DNA of 64,000 nt from Methylobacter sp. BlB1 (GTDB lineage Bacteria > Pseudomonadota > Gammaproteobacteria > Methylococcales > Methylomonadaceae), in NCBI RefSeq assembly GCF_015476545.1, contig NZ_JADMKV010000002.1:1-64000 (forward strand), given 5' to 3'. Shown in pieces: positions 8,800 through 18,025 of the stretch (within the stretch, counting starts at the first letter, position 1; every line of letters begins with the position of its first letter). A program made the translations under genes and the position numbers. The notes under the pieces were generated by a model, which saw only the letters and a list, made by a program, of their open reading frames with translations, was not told the DNA's origin and ran no database searches.

Positions 8800-9750
8800 A
8801 TGACAATCACAGTAAATACTGTCAATAAAATACAGCGCTACTTAGAACATCAACTAGTCCGGATAAAATCCAGCCAGAACTATCAAAAACTGCAGGCCAT
8901 GCCTCCATTGAAGCGCTGGAGCGTTGTAGCCGGACTGTTTTTATTGTCGCAGATAGCCCTGTTCGGCGCTTTGTATCTGATTTTCGGCAAAATCGTTGTG
9001 ATTGGCTTTTTCGCCAGCATTCTGGCTGGACTGGCGACCGGCATCGGCGCCCTGCCCGCCCTGTACTTTAAAAACATTTCAGTCAACCTGTTCAATGGCA
9101 TGCTTGGTGCGGCGGCCGGCGTGATGCTCGCGGCGACGGCCTTTTCCCTGCTGGTTCCCGGCATGACTTATGGCAACGAGATCTGGCCCGGCAACGGCAT
9201 TTACGTCGTCTCCATCGGCATGCTGATTGGCGGGCTGTTTCTGCATTATGCCGATCGCCAACTGCCCCATGTTCATTTCGAGACCATCTCAGATACGCAA
9301 CTGGCCTCGTTAAAAAAAATCTGGTTATTCATTATCGCTATTACGATTCACAATTTTCCTGAAGGCATGTCGGTCGGCGTCAGCTTCGGTTCAGGAGAGA
9401 TCAAAAACGGTGTGATTCTGGCTGTCGCGATCGCCCTGCAAAACATTCCCGAAGGTTTGGCCGTCGCCCTGCCGCTGGTGGGCCTCGGCTATAACCGTTG
9501 GAAAGCCATAGGCATCGCCACTGTCACCGGCCTGGTTGAGCCCGTGGGGGGCTTGCTGGGCATCACCATGGTCACGCTGTTCGAACCGGTACTGCCGGTC
9601 GCCATGGGATTTGCTGCCGGCGCCATGCTGTTTGTCATCAGCGAGGAGATCATTCCTGAAACGCATTCCGGCGGCCGTTCGCGTTATGCCACTTTCGCCC
9701 TCATGATCGGCTTTATCATCATGATGGTTCTGGATAACCTGTTGGGCTGA
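8800..9750 (+). CDS. ZIP-family divalent metal transporter
   Basis: A 316-residue inner-membrane protein with about eight transmembrane helices. The two metal-site motifs of ZIP carriers are present: HNFPEG in the helix IV region and NIPEG in the helix V region. ZIP proteins carry Zn2+, Fe2+ or related ions into the cytoplasm. The first 45 residues are a basic, non-membrane extension. A GAGGCAGG element precedes the ATG. The GDT1-type transporter follows after 106 bases, so this may be a metal-handling pair. The ion cannot be read from sequence. Confidence 0.9.
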   Translation: MTITVNTVNKIQRYLEHQLVRIKSSQNYQKLQAMPPLKRWSVVAGLFLLSQIALFGALYLIFGKIVVIGFFASILAGLATGIGALPALYFKNISVNLFNGMLGAAAGVMLAATAFSLLVPGMTYGNEIWPGNGIYVVSIGMLIGGLFLHYADRQLPHVHFETISDTQLASLKKIWLFIIAITIHNFPEGMSVGVSFGSGEIKNGVILAVAIALQNIPEGLAVALPLVGLGYNRWKAIGIATVTGLVEPVGGLLGITMVTLFEPVLPVAMGFAAGAMLFVISEEIIPETHSGGRSRYATFALMIGFIIMMVLDNLLG

Positions 9751-9856
9751 CAAAGATCCCTAACTTCCACTACAAACCAAACACATATATCGGCTGTCCG
9801 CCGCATCTGCCGGTGGGGCGGACGTTTGCCTTTCGTACTGTTTACAGAGACAAATA

Positions 9857-10555
9857 ATGGGTGAGCTGCAAAATTTCTTTCAAAACTATCTACAACACTT
9901 TCCAAATTATCTACAGCACTTTCAAAACTATCTACAACACTTTTTATCTCTACTGACTTCCGGCAACTTGGCTGAAATATCGGCCACGGCCGCAACCAGC
10001 TATGCGCTGATTGCAGCGGCTGAAATTGGCGATAAAAGCCAGCTGGTTTGCATGACGCTGGCGTCAAGGCATCGAGGGCTGCCGGTCATGCTCGGCGCCA
10101 TCACCGCCTTCGCTTTTTTAAACACGCTGGCCGTGGTTTTCGGTGTTGCTATCGCCGCCTGGCTGCCTGAGTATATCGTTGCCGCCACTGTCGCTTTCTT
10201 GTTTGCGGCCTTTGGCATTCATGCATTACGGATAGAAGAAGAGGATGAAGACGAGGAAGTCAAGGAAAAAAGCGGCCACGGCATTTTCTTTACCACGTTT
10301 CTGCTGATTACAGTGGCTGAATTCGGCGATAAAACGCAGTTGGCTGTCGTCGCTTTAAGCAGTACCGCCTCTCCTGTCGCCGTCTGGCTGGGTTCTACAG
10401 CCGCCCTCGCCTCAACATCGGCCCTTGGCATTCTGGCAGGACGCACTATCCTGCAGAAATTCCCGTTAACTCTGCTGCACAAAATCAGCGGCGCAATTTT
10501 TCTGATATTGGCTGCCCTTGCCGGCTACAGAGCTTATACGGATTACATGGGTTAA
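9857..10555 (+). CDS. TMEM165/GDT1 (UPF0016) family cation transporter with a heptad-repeat N-terminus
   Basis: A 232-residue membrane protein carrying the two family signatures: EIGDKS (first half) and EFGDKT (second half), each opening a three-helix bundle, with an acidic cytosolic loop (EEEDEDEEV) between them. Bacterial members such as MneA/Mnx export Mn2+; others move Ca2+. Unusually, about 45 residues precede the first helix and hold three 7-residue repeats of the type NYLQHFQ. The ATG at 9857 is the only in-frame start before the first signature motif. It follows the ZIP gene, which suggests shared metal homeostasis. Confidence 0.88.
   Translation: MGELQNFFQNYLQHFPNYLQHFQNYLQHFLSLLTSGNLAEISATAATSYALIAAAEIGDKSQLVCMTLASRHRGLPVMLGAITAFAFLNTLAVVFGVAIAAWLPEYIVAATVAFLFAAFGIHALRIEEEDEDEEVKEKSGHGIFFTTFLLITVAEFGDKTQLAVVALSSTASPVAVWLGSTAALASTSALGILAGRTILQKFPLTLLHKISGAIFLILAALAGYRAYTDYMG
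9878..9940 (+). repeat. 21-bp tandem repeat, 3 copies, coding
   Basis: Three direct 21-bp units at 9878-9898, 9899-9919 and 9920-9940; units 1 and 3 are identical and unit 2 differs at three bases. Each unit is seven codons, so copy-number change would keep the frame of the GDT1-type gene. Confidence 0.9.
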
Positions 10556-10977
10556 TAACGTAATCTTCTTAGAGAATAATGACCTGAGCATCCGTCGACT
10601 TAATCTATTAAGACTTTCACAGACTCCTTGAATTGATAGGGCACTTGAGCGAGCGGGCGGTGTCTGAGAGGTATGAAAAAGAAGCCTATTGAGTTGCCTG
10701 CATTACTGCAAGCAGCTGCTGATCCCGATCAATTCCATATTGATGCTCTATCTTCATCCGGCGCAATCATATGCCTGTGCTTTTTCAGATTAAGTCCTAT
10801 TCAAGGACTACTCCATCGACCGGTCATACCGTTCATCCCTTAGAACAGCGCTTACAGGAGGATTGTCCGGCCCAACAATTCCGAAATGCTTCGCTAATCA
10901 TGCGGCTTGCTTAACTTTTATCGTAAGCCTCTAATTTCGGTTCAAAAATTGAGGCTGATAAATAGAGGAGAGAGAAA
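10556..10977. other. 422-base intergenic region with one doubtful 56-codon frame
   Basis: Between the GDT1-type gene and a secreted-protein gene. A 56-codon plus-strand frame (10673-10843, beginning MKKKPIELPALL) has a TGAGAGG element only two bases before its ATG and no recognisable product. It may be chance or a gene remnant. Nothing else was seen. Confidence 0.4.
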
Positions 10978-11793
10978 ATGAAAAAATCGTTTTCACTATA
11001 TATGATGGCCTGTCTGCTTTTTGTCTCAGCCGGAGTGGATTCCGCGCCATCCATGAAAATCTACGGCATCGGCGGAGGAAACGGCCGCCAAGTAGATATC
11101 TTGAAACCTAATAATGGCGAAACGCAGCCGGAAATCACGGTTAAAGGCTCTAACGGGACGGCATGCATTAATATCGCCGGCCGATGGAATTTTTCGGAAA
11201 ATGGCACGTTTACCTGTCAAGCTGAGGGAGAACAGCCGTTTACTGACCCTATAAGCGACACGGGAACATTTGACATTCTGCAGAATGGTTGCAACATCAG
11301 CTATACGGGACCAGGCCCCGATCCAATCAAAAGAACCGGCCAGATAAACGGCAACATGGTCACTCTTTCCGGGGTACTTGTTGTTCCCGGAGCCGGCGTA
11401 ACGCTTTCTGAAAATAGCTTTACCGCGACAGGCGCAGTAAACGCTCCAGATGAGTTTACTTTAAGTGGTACGGGCCAAATCAGAGGCACGGACTCCGGCG
11501 TACCCTTTTCGTGTACATTAAACTCGATCGGTAAATTTACGCGGGATTCCGTGTTACGCAATCGAATAGAGTGTCTTCTGAATTGGGCGGAAAATAATTA
11601 CCCAGACTTATTTTCTCCGGCTGGAGCAACCTCGCAATTTCAACCGCCGTATACTTATCGCCATTATAGCCAGACAAACTCTTATGCAGGGGTTTCAGCC
11701 GACAACAACCATGTTTACTATCTGGGTCCTGATGGCGTTTTAGTCGATGTGGGTGATTTAGCGGGCTGGTTGACCAGGGCATCGTGTCAATGA
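10978..11793 (+). CDS. secreted protein of unknown function with a conserved C-terminal module
   Basis: A 271-residue protein with a clear signal peptide (about 1-23) and no membrane anchor. The middle (about 55-190) is Gly/Thr/Asn-rich beta-type sequence with four cysteines. The last 75 residues hold a module recalled from secreted proteins of other beta- and gammaproteobacteria: 'LNWAENNYPDLFSPAGA', an aromatic 'YTYRHYSQTNSYAGVS' segment, then 'HVYYLGPDG...DVGDLAGWL' and a terminal cysteine. No enzymatic motif is visible. GAGGAGAGAG precedes the ATG. It stands alone. Function unknown. Confidence 0.75.
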   Translation: MKKSFSLYMMACLLFVSAGVDSAPSMKIYGIGGGNGRQVDILKPNNGETQPEITVKGSNGTACINIAGRWNFSENGTFTCQAEGEQPFTDPISDTGTFDILQNGCNISYTGPGPDPIKRTGQINGNMVTLSGVLVVPGAGVTLSENSFTATGAVNAPDEFTLSGTGQIRGTDSGVPFSCTLNSIGKFTRDSVLRNRIECLLNWAENNYPDLFSPAGATSQFQPPYTYRHYSQTNSYAGVSADNNHVYYLGPDGVLVDVGDLAGWLTRASCQ

Positions 11794-11959
11794 TGCTGTG
11801 CCGGTTCGAGAGCGCATGTCCCTGGGCTTACATGTCCCGGCCAGGCCGCGCAGAGGACTGATCGTTGGACTTTCGATTCCTAAAAATGGTCAATTGTGAG
11901 GTAATGTAAAAGACGACTCCTGTTCTCTTCGGCTCAATCCGCCAGATGAGGAAATGATC

Positions 11960-12700
11960 ATGATGTTCAGAAAACTATCAATTGTGCTGATGATCCTTGT
12001 TGCTTTCCTAGTTAGCGAAAGTTCCTCGGCCCGTGACGGAGGCGGAGCCCGTGGAGGCGGCTTTGGCGGAATTCAAGGCGGCGGTTTTGGCGGAGGTCGT
12101 GGAGGCGGTATCAGTGGAGGTCATGGAGGCGGCTTCAGCGGCGGCTATAGGGGCGGCGGTTTTGGGGGGATCTACAGCGGTGGATTTAGTGGCGGCGATC
12201 ATCGAGGAGATTATGGCGGAAGCTATAGAGGCGGCGGCTTCAGGGGGATCTACAGCGGCAGATTTAGCGGCGGCTATGGAGATGTTCGCAGAGGCGGCTA
12301 TATCGGGCCAGGGCATAAAGTATATCCTTCTTATTATTACGGCGGTTGGGGATTTTACGCAGGTTACCCTTTCTTCTGGCCAGACTATTATTGGCCGCCC
12401 TATTATTACTGGCCTTACTATTCAACCCCTCCTTATTACTCCTCGACTATCACCCCTCCTGTTTACATAGAACAAGGGACTGCACCCAAAGTCCAGCCGC
12501 TTGAACCGGGCAGCTGGAGCTATTGTTCAAATCCCAAGGGATATTATCCCCATGTGAAAGAATGTCCGTCAGGCTGGGAGAAAATCGATCCTCAACCTGT
12601 CGGGCAAGAACCCGGCTATTGGTATTACTGCACCAGGCCAGCCGGTTATTATCCTTATGTCAGGAATTGCTCAACCAGTTGGCAAAAAATTGTTCCCTAA
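11960..12700 (+). CDS. secreted Gly/Tyr-rich protein with two GYYPYV-cysteine repeats
   Basis: A 246-residue exported protein: signal peptide (about 1-24), a low-complexity region of about 90 residues built of GGGF, GGIYSG and GGY units, a Tyr/Trp/Pro-rich middle, and two C-terminal repeats of the form 'G-W/Y-x-Y-C...P.GYYP.V..C...W.K'. The repeat is common at the end of secreted proteins in this class; its role is not known to me. Two overlapping start codons exist; the ATG at 11960 is preferred because GAGGA at 11947-11951 is too close to the ATG at 11954. It is followed after 14 bases by a lipoprotein gene, so the two are probably one operon. Confidence 0.75.
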   Translation: MMFRKLSIVLMILVAFLVSESSSARDGGGARGGGFGGIQGGGFGGGRGGGISGGHGGGFSGGYRGGGFGGIYSGGFSGGDHRGDYGGSYRGGGFRGIYSGRFSGGYGDVRRGGYIGPGHKVYPSYYYGGWGFYAGYPFFWPDYYWPPYYYWPYYSTPPYYSSTITPPVYIEQGTAPKVQPLEPGSWSYCSNPKGYYPHVKECPSGWEKIDPQPVGQEPGYWYYCTRPAGYYPYVRNCSTSWQKIVP

Positions 12701-12714
12701 CGGAGGCGTGCCCA

Positions 12715-13086
12715 ATGCGACAGATTCTGATAATCCTAATTTCTGTTTTCGTGCTCGGCGCATGCACGACAATGCCAAGCAGCCCGAGTATTTTAGTACT
12801 GCCAGGCACTGGTAAAAGCTACGATCAGTTCCATAATGACGATCAGTTGTGCAGGCGGCTTGCCTATAAGCAAATTGACGAATCGCAAAACCGGCCCGAT
12901 TCCGAAGAGGAAGGTCAACAAGATTATGACATCATTTACATTCAGTGCATGTACAGTCAAAACCATCGGGTTCCCGTGCCGGGAAGGCTGACATATGGTA
13001 CTCAGCAGGAATGGCTTGCGCCGCCGCCGCCAAATTTGCCTGCTCCGCGGCAGACAACCAAACCCAAGCCGTCCGGCAGCGACTAA
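12715..13086 (+). CDS. lipoprotein related to glycine-zipper family proteins, zipper missing
   Basis: A 123-residue lipoprotein: signal peptide with lipobox LGAC (Cys about 16). The motifs 'SYDQFHNDDQLCRR' and 'YDIIYIQCMYSQNHRVPVPG' are the two flanks of the common glycine-zipper lipoprotein family, but the Gly-zipper block that normally separates them is replaced by a short acidic linker (SEEEGQQD). The C-terminus is Pro-rich. The longer open frame from 12523 overlaps the upstream gene; the ATG at 12715, nine bases after CGGAGG, is clearly the real start. Probably co-expressed with the Gly/Tyr-rich protein. Confidence 0.8.
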   Translation: MRQILIILISVFVLGACTTMPSSPSILVLPGTGKSYDQFHNDDQLCRRLAYKQIDESQNRPDSEEEGQQDYDIIYIQCMYSQNHRVPVPGRLTYGTQQEWLAPPPPNLPAPRQTTKPKPSGSD

Positions 13087-13225
13087 GCGCCCATGGGCTC
13101 TGGCGCACTAGCTATTTGAGTAGCAGATCGGACTTTGAAAGCGATAATCTTCAAGCGCTGATGCGCCGTTGAGCCTGGCCTTGTGGCTTGGATCGGCAAT
13201 CCTCCCCTTTCAGGCAGAGGCGCAT

Positions 13226-13348
13226 TCAATCCCGATTATTTTGCATGATATTTTCATGATGATTGGGATCATGCCGATATTGCCCTTTGGTATTTTCACA
13301 GCCCCAAAGTAGCGCCAGTATAAAAAGCATTAGTGCTGATTGTTTCAT
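13226..13348 (-). CDS. 40-residue small lipoprotein
   Basis: Short minus-strand frame beginning MKQSALMLFILALLWGC, a compact lipoprotein signal sequence with lipobox LWGC (Cys17). The mature part is only 24 residues, polar and His/Asn-rich, ending QNNRD. An AAGGAG element lies seven bases before the ATG. The good ribosome-binding site and textbook lipobox make chance unlikely. It resembles other tiny envelope lipoproteins only in layout; no family recognised. It lies between the convergent lipoprotein and exonuclease genes. Confidence 0.6.
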   Translation of the reverse strand: MKQSALMLFILALLWGCENTKGQYRHDPNHHENIMQNNRD

Positions 13349-13456
13349 CACCCGCTCCTTAATCAAAAGATGGCACAGGGAGATAAACTAGCAGAATCTA
13401 TTGAGACGAACTATGCCTATTTTACTCAAAGAACGCTTAAGTTTCAGTCATTTAAA

Positions 13457-14836
13457 TTAACTATCTTTTAACAGGACCACCTTCGATGTTTTCAAAGCTT
13501 TGTTGAGAATAAGATAAGTATCTCGGTCAAACACCGGCTTTCCTGCGGCCAATAATGCCTGAACATCCGCTTCATTTTTTGCCGTACCGAGGCAGCACCA
13601 TTGATCAATGACATGCAGATCATCCCCCTCCCGAATGCCGATGGCGCCCGGATAAGGCCAGGCGGCGAGTTTAAGCCTGGTCATTGCCATCAATAGCCGG
13701 CCTGCATGAGCCAGCGGTCGTTCCTTGCCTACGCAAGCTCCCCGGCATTTTTTAAGCTGATGGGCAAAACAGGGGCGGTTTCCGGCTGTCTTCTCGAGAC
13801 CCAGCACACTCAAACAGAGCTGATGTTGATCGGCTAGACTGCGCAATGCTTTTTGCGCGTCGCGTTGGCTGTGGTACAAGCCATACAGATTGTCCTGGGC
13901 GCCAAAATCAAGATCGTCGGCCCAGGCCAATACCGGCCGCAAATGATCACCTTGTTGCTGAAGCTGCCAGGCGCACAGCGCCTTTTTCCTTCGCAACCGT
14001 TGATTGTGCGTCGGCAGCAATTGTTTGACCAGTTTGGCTTCGGTCAACAATGCGCCCAATTCGCCTGCCGTTTCAATCCAGTCGATCCGGCGTAACTGCT
14101 GAGATAGGCTCATCTCCTTATGGTGACGATGATCGGCGGAAAAATGCGACAAAACACGGCTTTTAATATTGACACTTTTACCTATATACAACGGCAGGTC
14201 ATTTTCGCCATAGAATAGATAAACGCCGGGGCCTTCGGGCAGTTCATGGATCAATAGCGGATCGATATGCGACGGCAGACTCGAACGATTGATCAACTGC
14301 CGGACCGTATCGTTGAGCTCTGATTCGGAAAATTTTTCCAAGAGCACATGCCAGAATTGGTGAATCAGCTGGGCATCGGCCAAGGCCCGATGGCGATCTT
14401 TGGTGATCAGGTTATGGCGTTCCATCAGACTGTCGAGATTATGATGCCTGTACTGGGGATAGAGCGCTCTCGATAACTTGACGGTACATAACACCGTAGG
14501 CCTGAACGTCATGCCCAGACGGTTGAATTCATTTTTCAAAAAGCCGTAATCAAAACGGGCATTGTGGGCAATGAACAGCCTGCCCTGTAACATCGCCTCG
14601 ACTTCGTCTGCCACTTCGGCAAACTTCGGCGCCTGTTCAACCATGGCATTGGTGATGCCGGTCATCTGCTCGATGTACGCAGGTATTCGGGTTTGCGGAT
14701 GAACCAACTGGCTCCATTCCCGAATGCCGTTTTCATCGACTAACACGATGCCAATTTCTGTAATACGGTCTTTAGTTGCAGAAGCGCCGGTTGTTTCCAG
14801 GTCGACAAAAGCCATCGGCTGTTTTATGGATATCAA
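13457..14836 (-). CDS. DnaQ-type exonuclease / GIY-YIG nuclease fusion (Cho/UvrC-like)
   Basis: A 459-residue two-nuclease protein. Residues about 7-175 form a DEDDh 3'-5' exonuclease: Exo I has D12 and E14 (FVDLETTG), Exo II is in HNARFDYGFL, Exo III is in HRALADAQ. Residues about 200-285 form a GIY-YIG domain (EGPGVYLFY...LPLYIGKSVNIKSRVLSHF), as in UvrC and Cho. The C-terminal part has a UvrC/Cho-like Cys-containing segment ('CFAHQLKKCRGACVG'). Likely role: incision or processing at damaged DNA. Such fusions are known in gammaproteobacteria but poorly studied. It stands alone; about 290 bases upstream are non-coding. Confidence 0.85.
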   Translation of the reverse strand: MISIKQPMAFVDLETTGASATKDRITEIGIVLVDENGIREWSQLVHPQTRIPAYIEQMTGITNAMVEQAPKFAEVADEVEAMLQGRLFIAHNARFDYGFLKNEFNRLGMTFRPTVLCTVKLSRALYPQYRHHNLDSLMERHNLITKDRHRALADAQLIHQFWHVLLEKFSESELNDTVRQLINRSSLPSHIDPLLIHELPEGPGVYLFYGENDLPLYIGKSVNIKSRVLSHFSADHRHHKEMSLSQQLRRIDWIETAGELGALLTEAKLVKQLLPTHNQRLRRKKALCAWQLQQQGDHLRPVLAWADDLDFGAQDNLYGLYHSQRDAQKALRSLADQHQLCLSVLGLEKTAGNRPCFAHQLKKCRGACVGKERPLAHAGRLLMAMTRLKLAAWPYPGAIGIREGDDLHVIDQWCCLGTAKNEADVQALLAAGKPVFDRDTYLILNKALKTSKVVLLKDS

Positions 14837-15126
14837 ACTTTTACTACTCTTTGAACAATAGCCTGGATATAGATCACAGGCTTAATTACAGCGAACGCAG
14901 GATTAAGCAATCACAGGAGATGCGTTGTCTGTGATAGTTTCCACGACCAAGGCATCAATGCTATCAGGAATATCCGCTTTGGGGGGTTAAATACCCATTA
15001 AGATGGGACGATTGTGCAGTAAGTTCCCTCTACAGGCAAACCGGTCAGCTCGGGCATTGCAGCGATTAGTATCGGGAAATCCCTGCACAGGCTTACATAG
15101 GTCCTGATAGTCTTACTTAAATACCA

Positions 15127-18021
15127 CTATTCATACTCCGACATAGGTGGGCAAGTGCATACCAGATGCCGGTCGCCATAAACATTATCGATACGCCCCA
15201 CTGGAGGCCAGTATTTATCGTCATGCTGATAGCTGGCCGGAAAAAAAGCCTGCTGTTTAGAGTAAGGCAGTGTCCATTCTTCCAGTAATAAACGGTGCGT
15301 ATGCGGCGCATTGCGCAATATATTGTTTTCAGCATCGGCCGTGCCGTCTTCAATGGCCTTGATTTCCTGGCGGATCGCGATCAGCGCATCGCAGAAACGG
15401 TCGATTTCAACTTTATTCTCGCTTTCGGTCGGCTCTATCATTAGCGTGTCGGCGACCGGGAACGAGACGGTCGGCGCATGAAAGCCGAAGTCGATCAGGC
15501 GCTTGGCGATATCGTCGACGGTAATATTGCAGGATTTCTTGAAGGCATGGCAGTCGATAATGCATTCATGAGCAACCCAGCCGTTTTTGCCGGTATATAA
15601 GATCGGGTAATAAGGCGCTAGCCGCCTGGCGATATAATTGGCATTCAAAATGGCTACCAGAGTCGCGCGTCTCAACCCGGCCGCCCCCATCATGGCAATA
15701 TAAGCCCAGGATATGGCGAGTATGCTGGCCGATCCCCATGGCGCGGCCGACACGGTGCCGATCGTGCCATATTTGCTTTGAGCCGGATTGACGCCCTTGA
15801 CCACCGGATGATCGGGCAGATAGGGCGCCAGATGGGCGCGCACGCCTATGGGGCCGACACCGGGCCCGCCGCCGCCATGCGGAATGCTGAAAGTTTTGTG
15901 CAGATTGAGATGGGCGACATCGGCACCGATTTTGCCGGGCCGGCTCAAGCCTACCAGCGCATTGAAATTGGCGCCGTCCAGATAGACCTGTCCGCCATGC
16001 TTGTGGATCAGGTCGCAGATGGTGCGGAATGATTCTTCATAAACGCCATGCGTGGACGGATAGGTAATCATCAACGCAGCCAGCGTGTCGTGATGCTCGG
16101 CGACTTTCGCCTGTAGATCATCAAGGCTGACATTGCCGTTTTCATCACAGGCCACGACAACGACCTTGAGGCCAGCCATAGTGGCGCTGGCAGGATTCGT
16201 GCCGTGTGCCGAAGCCGGTATCAGGCAGATGTTGCGCTGGCCTTGACCCGTGACTTCATGATATTTGCGGATAACCAGCAAGCCGGTGTATTCGCCCTGA
16301 GAGCCGGCATTGGGCTGCAGCGAAATGGCATCGAAGCCGGTCAGGTCGCAGAGCATATCCTCCAGTTCGGCGAACATTTGCTGATAGCCATGGGTTTGAT
16401 ACAACGGCGCAAATGGATGCAGACTATGAAACTCATGATAGGAAATGGTCTGCATGGCGGTGGCCGCGTTCAGCTTCATCGTGCAGGAGCCAAGCGGTAT
16501 CATTGAGCGGTCCAGCGCAATATCCTTCCGCGCCAATCGGCGCATGTAACGCATCATTTCGGTTTCCGAATGGTAGCGTTTGAATACCGGGTGCTCGAGG
16601 ATGTCATCGGTACGCAATAACGATTCGGGAATGCATTCCATTATCGATGCATCAAGCGCATTAATATCGGGCAGACTGGCAAAAGGCGATGAAAAGACCT
16701 GCCAGAGCGCTCTTAAATCATTGCGCGTCGTTGTTTCATCAAGCGAAATGCCGATATGGTCAGGGTCGACGACGCGTATGTTGATATGAGATTCGGCGGC
16801 ATGCGCGGCAAGGCGCTTGGCCCGGTGCGGAGTATGCACCAACAGCGTGTCGAAATAGCATTGGCTGATAACGTGGTGCCCTAATTGCCTGAGACCGGCG
16901 GCCAGAATTTCCGCATAACAATGCACGCGGCCGGCAATCAGGCGCAGGCCTTCGGCGCCATGGTAGATCGCATAAAAGCCCGCAATAACGGCCAGCAGCA
17001 CCTGCGACGTGCAGATATTGCTGGTGGCTTTGTCACGGCGGATATGCTGCTCGCGCGTTTGCAGGGCCATGCGCAGCGCAATCTGGCCGTGATTGTCTTT
17101 GGATACGCCGATGATGCGGCCCGGCACGGAACGCTTATAGTCGTCCCTGGTGGCAAAAAAAGCGGCATGCGGGCCGCCGTAACCCATCGGCACGCCAAAG
17201 CGCTGCGAATTGCCGACGACAATATCGACCCCGAAGGCGGCGGGCGGCTTCAGCAGCACCAGGCTCAGCAAGTCCGCCGCGACCGTAACCAGCGCCGATT
17301 TGCTATGGGCGATTGCGGTCATTTCGCCGAGATCATGAATTTCGCCTTTCGAACCCGGATATTGCACGATCAGCGCAAAGAAGTCCTGCTGCGCCAGATC
17401 CTGATGCGGATCGCCGACGATAACTTCATAGCCTAGCGAGTGCGCGCGGGTTTGAATAACGGCGATGGTCTGCGGGTGGCAGTCCTGATCGACGAACACG
17501 CTGTTGGAAGCGCTTTTCGATAAACGCCGCGACATGGTCATTGCTTCGGCCGCGGCAGTTGCTTCATCGAGCAGCGAGGCATTCGCCAGCTCCATGCCGG
17601 TTAAATCGATCACCATCTGCTGGAAGTTCAGCAGCGCTTCGAGCCGGCCCTGGCTAACTTCGGCCTGATACGGCGTATATGCCGTATACCAGCCGGGGTT
17701 TTCCAATACGTTGCGTTTGATCACGGCCGGCATGATCGTGCCGTAATAGCCCATGCCGATCATGGAGGTGAACACCTGGTTGCGTGCGCGCATCCTGCGC
17801 AGATATTTGAGCACGGCGCGTTCGCTGATCGTTTCAGTCAGCTTCAGCGGTTCGTCAGTCAGAATATCCGCCGGAACCGCCTGCTGGATGATGTCTTCCA
17901 GTTCATTCAAACCGAGTTCCGCTAGCATATCCTGAATTTGCTGCTGATCAGGCCCGATATGGCGATGGATGAAGTTGCCGCGCATTTCCAGTTTGTCCAG
18001 ACTGAGGCGAGATGAAGGCAT
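15127..18021 (-). CDS. gcvP: glycine dehydrogenase (decarboxylating), P protein
   Basis: A 964-residue full-length, single-chain P protein of the glycine cleavage system. It decarboxylates glycine with pyridoxal phosphate and loads the aminomethyl group on lipoyl-GcvH. The PLP lysine lies in '[17 protein letters not shown]' in the C-terminal half; the N-terminal half carries the duplicated, catalytically silent fold. Length matches the alpha-homodimer type, not the split gcvPA/gcvPB type. It begins 4 bases after the gcvT stop, so it is co-transcribed. No gcvH is present between or near them. Confidence 0.97.
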   Translation of the reverse strand: MPSSRLSLDKLEMRGNFIHRHIGPDQQQIQDMLAELGLNELEDIIQQAVPADILTDEPLKLTETISERAVLKYLRRMRARNQVFTSMIGMGYYGTIMPAVIKRNVLENPGWYTAYTPYQAEVSQGRLEALLNFQQMVIDLTGMELANASLLDEATAAAEAMTMSRRLSKSASNSVFVDQDCHPQTIAVIQTRAHSLGYEVIVGDPHQDLAQQDFFALIVQYPGSKGEIHDLGEMTAIAHSKSALVTVAADLLSLVLLKPPAAFGVDIVVGNSQRFGVPMGYGGPHAAFFATRDDYKRSVPGRIIGVSKDNHGQIALRMALQTREQHIRRDKATSNICTSQVLLAVIAGFYAIYHGAEGLRLIAGRVHCYAEILAAGLRQLGHHVISQCYFDTLLVHTPHRAKRLAAHAAESHINIRVVDPDHIGISLDETTTRNDLRALWQVFSSPFASLPDINALDASIMECIPESLLRTDDILEHPVFKRYHSETEMMRYMRRLARKDIALDRSMIPLGSCTMKLNAATAMQTISYHEFHSLHPFAPLYQTHGYQQMFAELEDMLCDLTGFDAISLQPNAGSQGEYTGLLVIRKYHEVTGQGQRNICLIPASAHGTNPASATMAGLKVVVVACDENGNVSLDDLQAKVAEHHDTLAALMITYPSTHGVYEESFRTICDLIHKHGGQVYLDGANFNALVGLSRPGKIGADVAHLNLHKTFSIPHGGGGPGVGPIGVRAHLAPYLPDHPVVKGVNPAQSKYGTIGTVSAAPWGSASILAISWAYIAMMGAAGLRRATLVAILNANYIARRLAPYYPILYTGKNGWVAHECIIDCHAFKKSCNITVDDIAKRLIDFGFHAPTVSFPVADTLMIEPTESENKVEIDRFCDALIAIRQEIKAIEDGTADAENNILRNAPHTHRLLLEEWTLPYSKQQAFFPASYQHDDKYWPPVGRIDNVYGDRHLVCTCPPMSEYE

Positions 18022-18025
18022 GGTT

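Noticed and set aside
10673-10843. 56-codon frame before the secreted protein
   Set aside because: Ribosome-binding site too close to the ATG and no recognisable product; kept only as a note in the intergenic entry.
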